A stretch of DNA of 64,000 nt from Euwallacea fornicatus (taxonomy: Eukaryota; Arthropoda; Insecta; Coleoptera; Curculionidae), in contig NC_089558.1 in the NCBI RefSeq assembly GCF_040115645.1, positions 1,302,001 to 1,366,000 on the forward strand, read 5' to 3'. Each line of letters begins with the position of its first letter. The first letter of the stretch is position 1. Position numbers and translations under genes: made by a program. Positions 46,209-58,243 of this stretch are shown in pieces. A model generated the notes under the pieces. The model was not told the origin of the DNA, ran no database searches, and saw only the letters and a program-made list of their open reading frames with translations.

Positions 46209-49200
46209 CTAATAATTGTCCTTTTTGTGTTCACGTTCACGCCTTTGCCTATCCCAGTTCTGATTTCCTCTGTATTGTCGTTCGCCTCGGAAATTGCCCT
46301 TTAAAAAATCACACATTATGTCTTGAAATGCTTGAAGTTGATATTATTTCACCTGATTCGCGCCTCGCAAGAAAAAGTTTCCTTGCTTAGTCTCCAAAAT
46401 ACGTTCGTTAGAATCTACAAAGTTGTTGATTTTATCGGCGAGCTGCAAAGCCAGAGACTGGAGTCTTGATGGCTCGCTACGATGCATGACTACAGTCTGA
46501 GTAGGATCATCTAAAGAAGCCTACAACAACCAAAATTCAAACCAAACTTTAACTGAACTTTAAATTCAGTACCATCAATTCTTCATTTATAATCATCTTA
46601 GAGATGGTAGAATGAACCACAGACTTCTGCAGTTCAAACATGTCTGCCAAAGTGGCCATGGAAATAGAGTCATAAACGTGGGAATATGTGAAAAGATATG
46701 TCCGTAATGATTCTTCTTTAATCAGCTTGGTAAGCATTGATCTGACATAAAGAAAAAGACAGTGAAGATGTGAAAAAATGTACAACGGTCGTATACTTAC
46801 CGAACTGCATCGGCCTGATAAAACAAATCCCAAACTTTAGCGTTCATTTTCTCGTTGATAATAAAGTTATTGCAAGCGGACCAGTTCCCATTTCGCATAG
46901 CTTTGGCGGCGGCAACAACGTGCTCTCTCATGCTTTCAGGAGGGCCTACTAAGCTTTGTCGTTCAGAGGATCTCAGTTGTTGGTAGAAAGTCTTAGAAAT
47001 CATGCGACGACGAGCATCGAACTCATGAGCTGCCATATAGGGGATTTCAATGAGCATCGCTGACACTAGATAGACGCATTCAAGAAGCTCCAGATTGATG
47101 TGCATGTGGAAAGGCATTTGGCGTTGCTTTTCAATTTTTTCTTGTTCTTTGGAACGTTCGTGTTGTCTCTGTGGTAACAAGCCTGGAATTTGTTATTGAT
47201 TAAAAAAAAATTGAAATTAAACTTATATCTACTTTAAACCGCTCTGTATAAAAGAAATATTCTACCTCTTACCTTGTGCCAATAACTCTTTCGGTTTTCC
47301 AGTCATCATTAAATCCACCAAACAATTATGAGCATCTTTGATATTAGCGTGCCTAAACGCGCATAATCCCAAATGGGCCATCGTTCGATTATACAAAATC
47401 TGAGTGCTCGGGTCAGAATGTTGAATTGTTTCCTGCAGATGCGACATCAACACTAAATCCCTCGCCTGAAACCAATTGTCGTGCAATGCGTGATGGTAGA
47501 TATGGGACAAAATAGCCCTGGTCCTCAATCGATCAGTGTTGTCCTTGGCGTAAATAAATTTGCACAATTTGTCCATCTCTTGCACCGACGTCAGTACATC
47601 TTTGGGCATCTCTCCAGTTTTTTGTTGAATTACTCTGGGGTCGAACTTATAGTAAACATGTTCGATTTTGCGAAGATATATGCGACAGAGCTCTGATGGA
47701 ACGTTGGTCTTTTCGAGGTGTTTAATAGTTTTATCGATGATAGAAGAGACTCGAGATTCATCTTTGAGCCTTTCAACGTACTCATTGGAATGGGGATCGC
47801 ATTCTTTGAGTAATTTAGTGAACTCGTCGTCGAGACGTTCAACGGATGTCAGAATGCAACCTCTGATTTTGAATGGAGCTTCTTCTAAACTCTCGTTCTC
47901 TTCGGCGACTGTTTCAGACACATTCAATTGAGGATTAGCCAATAAAAGGTCCAGAACTTCATTCATACGTTCTAGAAGTTTGGTCCAATGTTCAGGCTGA
48001 AGATAGATTGTATTAGCAATATTTCTCAAAAAATCCAAATACTCACCTTCATTGCATCAGAAACCTTGGGATTGTAATCAAAAACGGCAGAAATTATGGC
48101 AAGTTTAATTTTTACGGTGATGGCAGCTCCTAACTTGTGCTGATCTGAAATGGCCTGCAGTTCATGCAGCAATTCAATCTGCTCTCTACGGTCCGTACGT
48201 TTTTTGCCTCTGGCCGCCATAATTTCACTCAATTTCTTTATTACAAGCTTCAAATCAATCTGTGCATCTTTGGCAAACATTTTGGGTTTTTCCTGTAAAG
48301 TTTTTCACACCCTTAAACTAGTTACATTTAAGCACAACAAAATTTACTTTAAGTAAGGTAAAGCCGCCTCTAACTTCTTCCCAGCCCTCACCATCCCCTG
48401 TTGCCTCCTCCTCCTCGGCTTGGCGTTTCAATTTACGTAATTCCTTCTCCTTTCTTTCCTTGCGTTTCTCTTCTTTTCGTTTTTCCTTCTCTTCATCATC
48501 TTCTTTAGTTTTCTTCAGAAACCTACACATGCCATATTCTTATTACATAGCCTCCAAATTTAAACAATAACTAACCTTTCCCGCATACTAGTATATTTTC
48601 CTTCATCATCTGAAGATTCAGAACTAGATTCAGAGTCTGAGGGCCACTCATCAGAATCAGAATCTGATTCCTGTTTAGTCTGCGGAACTGCTGGTGTCTT
48701 GACAAATTGACTTTTGACTGGTGGTTCATCATCAGATTCCTCTTTTGGCTCATCTAAATTATGCATATAGACTCGCACTTGAAGTTGAAATAAAAACTTA
48801 CTTTTCTCTTCTTCCTCATCATCATCTGGCTGATCTGGATTCTCCCTAAATTTGGAAATGTCATCTTCAAAATCTTTCAAATATTTCCTTAGTTTTTGCC
48901 GCATTGAAGCCAAAGATTTGCTAAAATAATGCATTACAAGAAAACATTTGTACTATGGCATGCAACTGTTCCAAACCTGTTGTTTTTATTCATGTTTTTT
49001 CTGAATTCCCTGTCTTCCCAAGTCTCATTAATAAAATCCTCCATTTCAACAAGACACCTAATAAAAAATCTTGGGGTTTCCCCTTTTTCTTCCTTTGCTA
49101 TTACAGGAAGAGCTTTGACATAGGCCTTTTGGAGTTCCTCAAAACCTTAAATTATACTTTTATATGCAACAACAGAATTGATATTAACAGAAAATTACTG

Positions 49201-49477
49201 TTAAGCATGCTGGCCATGTCCTTGATCTTTTTAAAGTTCCTGATTTGTTTGATAATATTTGTAAGCTCTTCATAGCGTTTCTCTTTTGCAGAGCGTACAA
49301 CTCTTTTAACCTCTTCTTCGTCATCAGAAAACTGTAAAGGGAACAAAATGTAGAGCCGAAAATATCACAATATTGAAATTTTACCGTGAAAATAGTGGGC
49401 CCTGCTGGGCGTTGAATAACTTCCTCCTCGGATGAACTGTCCGAGTCAGAGTCTGATCCGGCAAAGAAACGACTCAT
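46209..49477 (-). CDS. eIF3c: Eukaryotic translation initiation factor 3 subunit C
   Basis: eIF3c is a core PCI-domain subunit of eIF3; it binds eIF1 and eIF5 on the 40S subunit. The exons are 49477-49385, 49331-49199, 49145-48977, 48920-48802, 48753-48576, 48522-48348, 48292-48047, 47996-47273, 47182-46801, 46741-46573, 46520-46353 and 46298-46209, giving 881 aa. It starts MSRFFAGSDSDSDSSSEEE as in all eIF3c proteins. Acidic serine clusters follow, then RGCILTSVERLDDEFTKLL, CRIYLRKIEHVYYKFD, AILSHIYHHALHDNWFQARD and MPFHMHINLELLECVYLVSA. The PCI/winged-helix end (MFELQKSVVHSTISKMIINE) precedes an Arg/Gly/Asn-rich tail (FRGERQYRGNQNWDRQRRE). All 11 introns are short. Confidence 0.97.
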
Positions 49478-51257
49478 ATTCGATTAGTTGAAAATCTAAT
49501 TCAAAAGTTTAAACAGGTATTTTGAATAATTAATTAAATTGACAAGTTAAAAATACAATGAACATACTCAGCGGTATAGAATATATTTACAATACAACGT
49601 TCTGCTGAATGTTTCAATGTTTCTTCACTTTTTCTTTACTTTTAAGAGTGAAAAATTTCGCCCTAGTGACACAAATAACTGGGTTTATCCAAAGCTCAAT
49701 TCTTAAAGAGTGGAGCTGCAGTTGTCTGATATTCGGAATTGTAAAAAGTATCTAAATGTTTGTTTTACCTATTTTCCACCCATACCTATTTTTACCTCTG
49801 CCCTTTCCCTATGTTTGCAGTATACACAATACAAGACATCAAATGTTCTTTATTTTTGTTAATAACCTTTAAATGGAAGGGGTTGCCAATCGCTTACAGC
49901 TCTGACTTTGTTTATACAAAGATTTCAATTATTGAATAGGGTACAGTTACATATTTTAAGTAAAAAATAAATCATTTCGAGTGTTTCTTTGGAATTGAAA
50001 TAGCAATTGTAACCTCACTTTTCATCATTGACTAAAATTACAACTGTTGGTTACTAATATGTAGGACTTTTTTATGCTTATTTGTTAAAGTCGAAGTTAG
50101 TTTGCAGTATCTAACATATTTTCACTGAAATTTCCAACAAAAAGTTGCGCCCAAAAAGACCATAAGGGATAACATGCGGCAGGGCGCCAGAAGAAAATAA
50201 ATTCTGTATGTTAAAACTATAATAAAATTAACGGTGTTTATAAGAAGTTACTTACATTTTAACAAAATATTTTCTAACAAGTTTTAAACGGTTCCCACAA
50301 GTGGACAAAATAATAGATTAATATATATTTTTCCAATTTTTGTTTCATGTATATTAAATTGACATTGACAGATACAAATCTGGGCAAGGCATTCCGTTTA
50401 CAAAGGTATGTTTAGAAATAACGATATTTAAACAATATAGGTAGAGAGGTGCGAGTGTTGCAGGCTGTAGAGTTCGATTTAAAAATTTAAATAAATTACT
50501 AGAAGCAAAATCTGTGTAGCATGATAGCATCGACAATAGAATTAAGAATTAATCGGAACTATTCAGCATTTAAATAGAACCTCTATAAAATGTAACCAAA
50601 CGTATCAACTTTACGACAAAAATATGTATACTTAAATAAGATAGCAAAATAAATAAATACCGATAGAAGTGCTACCAATATTTAATATAAAAATGTGTGT
50701 GTTATTAATATATTTACAATTACTTGAAAATTTTGTAATTTTTTAGCTTCAAGAATTGCTGTGTACTTTATTTCAAGTAGGTACAAAGACATGAAAACCC
50801 CCACAAAATACTAACATAATTGAATAATATAAATCTATTCAGTCAGGTCCATAAACCCTATAAAATAATAATAAAATAGTAATAAAAAGTCCAGTTTTTA
50901 ACTACAAAATAACAAACAGTAATGTAACATGTAATAACAAAAATAATAGGAGAAATATATAAAGCCAAAACTCTCAATTAACTAAATTACACTTATAATT
51001 TCTTTGGAACGCTATTAATACTTGCTGTAAAATCTGTAAGTTACTAAGTACCTAACTCGTGTGATCACCTATATAAAATAAGATGGGAACACTCTGACTA
51101 ACTCACAATCCATTTGCTTTGTATTTTCTTACTCACTAATACGAATTTTTAAATTAACAGAAACATTGCGTTCTCGCAAATATGAGAAATATACAGCAAC
51201 CAAGACAAGGGTAATTATTATCACAACAAATATTATTTGTTGCATAAATGGGTGGTA
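49478..51257. other. Gene-free region between eIF3c and the ERp29-like gene
   Basis: About 1.8 kb, very AT-rich. It includes the eIF3c promoter next to 49478 and the 3' UTR of the ERp29-like gene next to 51257. No protein-like frame, repeat family or RNA gene was recognised. Confidence 0.45.
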
Positions 51258-52104
51258 TCAAAGTTCTGCTTTGATTGGAATAAAGGAGGTTAGAATGTTG
51301 GCTCTCAGTTGCATGTTTTCCTTTTTGTCTGTTTTAACTTTGCCCTCCTTAAGGATCTTATTGAGGCGTTTCCTTTCAACTTCAATAAATGACTCATTTT
51401 CTAATGATTTTTTCATGAACTTGATGTACGTATTTGCAGCTTTTATGTCAGCCTGTAAATTAACTTATTATCAACAACGAACATGTTAAATGATAGTCTG
51501 GACATACTTCAGCCTGAAGGGTCTCAGCCTCTTTTTCAGCATTTTCAATGATAGCCTCTTTATCTTTAGCAGCAGAAAACTCAATTGCAAATTTGTCAAA
51601 TTTTTCTAAGCAGCCAGGTAAACCTAAATAGACATTACTGTATTCCCTGATGAACTTCTTGATCTCATTGACACTCCAAACATCTTCTCTATTTAATGAA
51701 AAAGGTTCTTCCTCCCCTTTGATAAAAAGCCTGAGACTTGGCCAGTCTTTCTTTGTGTTTATTCCAAACCTAGTTAATTTTGATGCTAAAAAGGAATTAG
51801 GTGTTCAAAAAACCTACCTTTCAGCTAGTTTTTGGTTGTCATGGTCTCCAAAGTCTTTAATTCCAATAGTGACTATGAGGAGATCATTGGCATCTTTCAG
51901 CTCTTCGGCTACAGTTTTGAAAGCATCATGCTTTTCGCCAAAGGGGTACACAGCGTCGAATTTTACTAAAACATTCTCAAATTTCGATAAAACTTTATCA
52001 AAATTGTGTTCATCCAATATCACTGCACCCTTAATATTTGCTTCTGAACACCTGCACAAAGCAGTCATTACAATAGTCACGCATAAAAAAATTTTATTTT
52101 GCAT
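51258..52104 (-). CDS. wbl: ERp29 / Windbeutel-like ER chaperone
   Basis: ERp29 proteins are redox-inactive PDI-like ER chaperones; Drosophila Windbeutel folds the sulfotransferase Pipe in dorsoventral patterning. The exons are 52104-51818, 51769-51508 and 51452-51258, giving 247 aa. The ATG at 52104 begins a signal peptide (MQNKIFLCVTIVMTALCRC); the frame extends upstream only through a TTG. The thioredoxin-like domain lacks CxxC (GAVILDEHNFDKVLSKF, KFDAVYPFGEKHDAF, LLIVTIGIKDFGD). The helical D domain includes VYLGLPGCLEKFDKFAIEF. The protein ends KAEL, a KDEL-type retrieval signal. Length and order match the family. Confidence 0.94.
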
Positions 52105-53269
52105 GATGTAGGGCTTACTAATTAACAATTTGGCACTGCGAAATGTACTTATTCAAGTAAATACATTAAACAATCAACCGGCCTATTTATTGATAATCTT
52201 GTTGTTTTGGATTTGGTCCACATCAGTTGTCAAACCCACACGGCCGATGCTGATTGGTCGGGTGAAGATTATGGTTAACGTTGCCCATAGCAACAGACCA
52301 TTGTTGTCAATTCAAATTCAACCGGTAGTATCAATGTATTAACCAAATCAAGGAAAATATTACAATTTTTCCGTAAAAATATCGGTTGTTATGAAAAAAT
52401 AAAGTTAGGCTTTATTATTTTAGAGATTACAGTTAAGCAGAAGTATAGTTTTAGCTGTCAATTTTGTATTAGTAGTTTGCAGTGTTAAATATGGCAACGT
52501 TGCTTAATTATCAAAATTTTACAACAAATACTTCCTTCAATCGTTTTTTATTAAAAAGGCACAGAGAGAATTTAATTTCCACAGTCGCTGAGAACTCTAT
52601 TGAAGGGTTTATATGAAATAAAAGAGAATTTGCCAACAAAAATGTACCTGATAATTTTGTAATCTGGATTTTATCAGGTACCTCTGCACTACATTTAAAT
52701 AATATTAGCAATAATGCAAAGAAAAATCCTCTTTGAGTAAGTATTAACAATTCAATTTTTAATTGAAACTTGAATAAATTGGAAATGCTATGGGTTTAGT
52801 GATTAGTAGATATATTAATATTTAAAAAACCTTAAAAATTGGTTAACTTCTCAGTTCTTTAGCCCCAGCAGTTGATCCTTCCTGCAATGAAAACAGGCAA
52901 TCATTCAAAAATAGGCCAGCCACCCAAAAAAGACCAATTGATGAATTTAATTTTTTAATGTAAAATACATATAAACTGATACAAAAATATTTTTTCAACA
53001 TAGCAATAAGAAGTTTCAAATTATTTCTTTCCACCTCACAATTAATATAAAAATTTCTCTACCCACTCAGTCATACTTTAAGGGGTTGTGGCACCAATGA
53101 ACTTGACACAAGTATCCCCAAATATAGTTTAAACAATTTGATCAATAAACTACATTTGAAGTTAAACTCTTGTCAAGTTCCTGTAATATCTGTATTTAGC
53201 TGCAGCTTTATAGGTAAGTAGAGAAATATTCAAATTATTTAATATTAGGAGATTCATAAGAAATAAAAG
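52105..53269. other. Gap between ERp29-like and RanBP1 genes
   Basis: About 1.2 kb holding the ERp29-like promoter and the RanBP1 3' UTR. An ORF at 52750-52511 reads like a signal peptide (RGFFFALLLILFKCSAEV) but begins at a TTG, with no ATG and no continuation that I could find. No gene is called. Confidence 0.4.
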
Positions 53270-54189
53270 CTACTTTTCAACTTTTCCCTTAGTAGCTTCT
53301 TGCTTCTCTTTAGTCTCATTTTTCAACTCAGACAGTTTCTCTGATAATTCATTCTCATCATTTTCTTTATCCTCCTGCTTCTCTACTTCATGTAGATTGC
53401 TCTCTGTTTCTTTATTGATATCTGTATCAGAATCTTCCTCTGTTGCCTTAGTTACATTCAACTCAGACAGCTTCTCTGACAAGTCATTTGCTTCTTTTTC
53501 TTCATCCTCTAACTCTTGCAAATTTTTCTCAATTTCTTTCCTTATTTCTGCATCAATCTTTCCATTATAGAGATCACAATCTGTAAGCAGATTCTTCCTG
53601 GCCTCATCAAATTTAGACTTAAAGAGCTTTGCATCTGAAGCACAAATAAAAAACTTGCAACAATGTCTAACTAAATTATGAAATTACTACTCACTTTCTT
53701 CAGTAGCAAACCTAAACGCAAAACACTCAGATTTGCTTTTCTCATCTGCAAAGTCACACACATTATAAAGATAAGCCCTCTCACTGACGTGACTAGCTTT
53801 AGGCTCCACCCAAGGAGTAATATAGTGATTGGCACAGACTTTTAAGGTCTTATCACGACGCATTACAAGTCTGTAACTATTCTTCTCCATGTGACGTAGT
53901 ATTTTCATCTCTCCAGTGCCCCGTTCCTTCCATTCTGGTGGATCAGTTTTGCTAAACCTAAACAATTTGGCTCTCAGTTTCAAGAAAACCTCTTCCTCTT
54001 CCTCATTGGTTGAGACTTGGACTTCAGGCAAAATGGGGGAGAAATGTATGTCATGTTCAATGTCTGATAATTCTGAGTCTCTTCGGACTGTTTCAGGAGT
54101 CTCTGGTATTTTCTGGATGAAAAGTTTTGGTAAAAGAAAGATGTGTGATTTTAAGTTTTGCGATTTAACCTCACCACTTGTTCGCTCAT
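53270..54189 (-). CDS. RanBP1: Ran-specific GTPase-activating protein (RanBP1)
   Basis: RanBP1 binds RanGTP in the cytoplasm, stimulates RanGAP and releases export complexes. The exons are 54189-54175, 54112-53695 and 53634-53270, giving 265 aa. Exon 1 encodes only MSEQV. A short acidic lead (EHDIHFSPILPEVQVS) is followed by one Ran-binding domain with EEEVFLKLRAKLFRF, EWKERGTGEMKIL, YRLVMRRDKTLKVCANH and AFRFATEE. The C-terminal tail is longer and more acidic than in vertebrates and carries two copies of LSEKLSEL, the position and pattern of the leucine-rich nuclear export signal of human RanBP1. Phases agree at both junctions. Confidence 0.95.
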
Positions 54190-55745
54190 ATTGGTCGCAG
54201 AATCGTGGAATTCAAAGATTATTGCTCATACAGGTGAGCAGAAATAATTGTAATAAGACTGCACAATAGGAATTTTTGGAAAAACGTTAAAGTTTAAACT
54301 CAAATGGAAAATTGGATGAGAAGTCGGCGTTTTGCCATGACATGTCATATGGCGGGTAGAAAAAATTTAAACGTCAAAGTCAAATCTCGTTTCGTTGCAA
54401 TTAATAAATTTGTGTTCTGTTCTAATACTCTTCATAATGTGTTAGAAGGCAACATCTATATACTCGGTGATCTTTGGGTCATCTCCATATTAATACGTGA
54501 AGTTTGACGTTTAATTTTTTTTAATCATTTTTTTCATTAGGAAATTGAATGTTGAGCTTCGATATGCTTTTGCAATTGCATTTTGTATTTCGATTTTTGA
54601 CCTGTTCTACTTCTTGTTGCCGTGTGCTGAATAGAGATTCGCGTTAACGCTGGCGTTGTTATTTGAAAGTTTTAAACCTATTTAGTCCATTAACGTGACA
54701 AGTTGGATGCGTTTCTAGAAAGGCGAGCACGTACTTTTGGGTAAGAGTTACCAGTGGTCATTTATCAATTTTTAGCTTCTAGAACGTTTAATTTCAATTC
54801 CTGCTAGGTGGTAGTGTATCTGCAGTGCAGTAGAATTCTGATGATTTGTCAGGTCTGCTAAAGCTTACATGAGTAGTTTTTTTTTATAATGGTCCCATTC
54901 AGTTTAATTCTTCGTACAGACGTCAATTATTAGAGTTTATTGGTTGTATCATGTAGTTATGGGAGAGTAATATTTGCGAAAATAGTTTAATAAAGATTTC
55001 TGTAGAATTGTTACATGGATTGGGTTCAAGTAGCAAACGCAGTTAGTGTATTGGGTAGTGGCTGCTAGTCCTCCTTGCTAGGTATGAATGCACAACAAAG
55101 GACTTAATACTTTAAGCACCTACTGATAAGCATTTTAACATGACAACTACGAATATTGGGCTATTTCCATGTATCTGTGAAACTATTATTCAATATTTTA
55201 ATTTTCTTCAGTTTAAATGAGGTTATGTATTTGTGCTTTACTCACTAGTAAGAATTCATTAAGCTTTTTTAAAAAGATGATTTGTAGATAGCTGGTTGTC
55301 AAAGTTTACGCCACGTTACTCATCTTTAATACATACTGAGGATTCCAAAAATCTACCAAAATAACATTGCTCAATTTTGAGAGACATTATCAAAAAGTCT
55401 GCAAGTACAGATACGCCTCACAACAGCTAATTATAGGATAAATCTTGTCCATATTTTAATCCTAAATGGTCACAGGGTCAGTAAAATGATTTCCTAAAAT
55501 TATCATATAACGGAATAATGGCATAAGTTAAGATAAGGCTAAGATAAGTCTATCATTGATAGGGTCAGAAAAATTTCCACTCAGAGTGAGAATGAAACTT
55601 ATTAGATGTATAGGAATAAGCGAAATGCAGGTGTACCGCGAATTAGCACCATAAACGAAAATTATGGAGAACCCCTTCTATTATTAAGTGTCTTGACTTG
55701 CAACAATAAATCTATTTTTGATATATATATACATATATATATATA
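54190..55745. promoter_or_regulatory. RanBP1 upstream / probable 5' region of the TDRD7-like gene
   Basis: Non-coding. It includes the RanBP1 promoter. The TDRD7-like ATG exon is preceded by a splice acceptor, so at least one untranslated exon of that gene should lie in 54.2-58.2 kb, most simply here as a divergent partner of RanBP1. No donor could be chosen with confidence. Confidence 0.3.
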
Positions 55746-55746
55746 T
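55721..55746. repeat. (AT)n microsatellite 1
   Basis: Alternating AT tract of about 26 bp with one C interruption, abutting a TGTCAGAAGG segment. Confidence 0.85.
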
Positions 55747-56163
55747 GTCAGAAGGAATATTTCCTTCTTAAAAAAAAAATAAAAAAAAACACAAATTTAA
55801 GCCAGACTTCTTTATTCGACCACGATTGGGAATGGAATACTTTTTGCGAGGTGTCAGTCATTTTCATGTCTCTGTTTTTCTTCAAAAACCGCTATACCAT
55901 CCACATTCTTCCTATGCTTACATTCATTAGTCATTCCTCTTCACACTCCTTATAATAAAACAGACCCTCTTTATCTTTTAAGGCAATAATCTACTTTAAC
56001 TAGTACAAGTTTAGTCCATCTCCAAGGGGACACTCATGGGTGTCCGTGACATACCACATGTGCCCAAAGATAAGACGTAACACCACCCTTGTAAGATAGC
56101 AGATTTATTGCTCTTGCCTTGAATGAATTAATAACCAACCCCGTATCACTTTCTTTAAGAAAG

Positions 56164-56166
<3 letters not shown>

Positions 56167-56198
<32 letters not shown>
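56167..56198. repeat. (AT)n microsatellite 2
   Basis: Uninterrupted AT tract of about 32 bp, into which the TGTCGG...CCGACA element appears to be inserted. Confidence 0.9.
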
Positions 56199-56201
<3 letters not shown>

Positions 56202-56559
56202 GGAGATTTATTAGTTCTTAAGTTTAGAAATGTAAAATTTGAGTTAACAATAAGGTTGAAGAGCAGGCTGACAGGTTTATTGTGGAGATAAAGCACTGTC
56301 GAACGAGGTCACTATTACAGACGCAATTAAGGGCCATGTGTGAAGTTTCGGTCCGTGGGAAAACCAGGACGAACAGGTACCATTCCCTTGAGCCGAGAAG
56401 ACCACGGGGAATGGGAACTGTGAAGAAGGCAGTAATTAAAAGAAGGGAAAGGTAGCGGTGTAGTAGTAGTGAATTCGTTAGCCTTGCCTTACTATCAACT
56501 AATATAATAAAACATTAGAATTATCAATGATGGAGAATATTCCTAATGTTACCCCGACA
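56198..56559 (+). mobile_element. Probable solo LTR of a retrotransposon
   Basis: A 362-bp segment starts TGTCGG and ends CCGACA: perfect 6-bp inverted ends with TG...CA termini. It is flanked on both sides by TATATA, as expected for a target duplication inside an AT tract. AATAAA near 56507 fits an LTR poly(A) signal in this orientation. There is no internal coding region on either side, so it would be a solo LTR left by recombination. Family unknown. Confidence 0.6.
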
Positions 56560-58233
56560 TATATATATATACATACTAACTTTGAGGCAAATACTAGCGC
56601 TTATTCCTTAATAGAGAAATTCACCAAATTTGATGCGATAATTCGCTTAAAATCGATATTTTACTGCTTTTTTGGTAGCCAATGAGGTTAACGTATTAAA
56701 CACTAATTATGGAGCTTAAATGTTGTAATGTTCCCTTAGGCTACGCCTATGGATTTCCACTGCCTTAGTGGTATGTCCAGGATGGCCATATGTCGGGAAC
56801 CCATTATCTTCCAATAAGGGTTACCCTTCATAAAAACTTTCACTCCTCTTCCTCGTCAAGACAAAAGACTAAAGTATCCTCATTTTTGCCAAAATCAAAC
56901 TACAGCTGCAACACCCTTGTAAATTATCCTTTCTTACCATTGTCTTGACTTTACGGGTTAAGAATTTGGAAAGTTACCATCTGTGGGTTATGTTACCTAT
57001 TGCCTAAAACCGGAGCACGCCTATGGGTACTGACCCCCATTTTTAGTACTTAAGATACCCCGAACCTTGTACTACTCTCTATTCTATTCTATTTTATTTT
57101 TCTAATAATAACGATACGACTGATATAGCTGGACGCTCCCGGAATCTTGTAAAATCCTGCATCCTTAACTTTTGACTCTCTCCATTTAAATGCCACTTAA
57201 AGCCTAAGATCTTTAGTTTTGTAACGATTCAGTGTTGTGTGTGTCATAACGAGTGGAAAATCTACTGAAGTGTTCCCGAGTTTTGTTTCGCGAGTTCCAT
57301 TACAATGTTATTGCCATTGCTCGACCTTCGAGTATGGGATTCACTATAAAGTCTTGCCGAGGACGGATTTTTAGGGCACCATGCATGAACAGTCTAATGT
57401 TTTACGCCCTTCTGCATATGTAATTTTTGCATTTTCCACATTTAGTAACACCATTTTTTACTGCTTATAGGTATGAAAAATAACCCTATTCTTCATCTCT
57501 CACTTTCTCACTCAAACACTTATATTGTTAATCGGAGAAAAGCGAATCAATGTGTAAGGTGAAGGAAAATATGGATGAAGATGTGTGTTTCATTGGAAAA
57601 AAGCATACACTTACTGTCTTAGCTTTCTTCATAGCCTCGTCTTCAATTCTGCGCTAAATATCCTTATGGCAGTAAATTTGCTACTTTCCCACCGTGAAAA
57701 ACAAAGAACTGGTTATCTAGAAATGAAATCAATGAAGTGTAACCATAATTGCCATTTTTCGGGTTACATAGATAAATCTCCAGGATGGCAAAAACAAACC
57801 AAAAAGATCGTTCGCTAGACTCCTATATATTCTAAAGCTGCGTTTATTAGTAGGAAAGGGCTTGGTGTTAAAACAATCATGATAGTTTTAAAAGGATTTC
57901 GTTCTCAGATTAGCCTGGGAAGTATCTTTATTGTGTTGCTAGTGAGTGATTTCGGATACAATAATTAAGATTTCTTCTTGAAAGGTACGCGCACAGATAG
58001 ACCTTGTAATGATGTGAAAGTTTTAATGATAAATCGATTAATCTGCTTTAGTGTCACGCTGTAGTGACTCGGATCTGTTTATCTCATTGTTTAACATTTA
58101 ATGTACATTATTGGTAAATTAGTGTTTATGCTTCTAGTACCTACCACCTTCACCTTAAAAGTCAGAGTAATTTTAATTAATACTGAAAAGAAAACATTAA
58201 ATGCGTTTTAAGTCATTTATTTTTCTAATTTAG
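56560..58233. other. Gene-free region before the TDRD7-like coding exons
   Basis: About 1.7 kb, probably a 5' UTR intron of the TDRD7-like gene. No protein-like frame was recognised; ORF 57585-57818 lacks coding character. Confidence 0.4.
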
Positions 58234-58243
58234 GGCTCCTACA

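Noticed and set aside
52511..52750. Signal-peptide-like minus-strand frame downstream of RanBP1
   Set aside because: Begins at TTG with no ATG, no recognisable mature domain and no partner exon.
54304..54507. 67-codon frame starting just upstream of RanBP1
   Set aside because: No homology; lies in the promoter region and is not supported by splice context.
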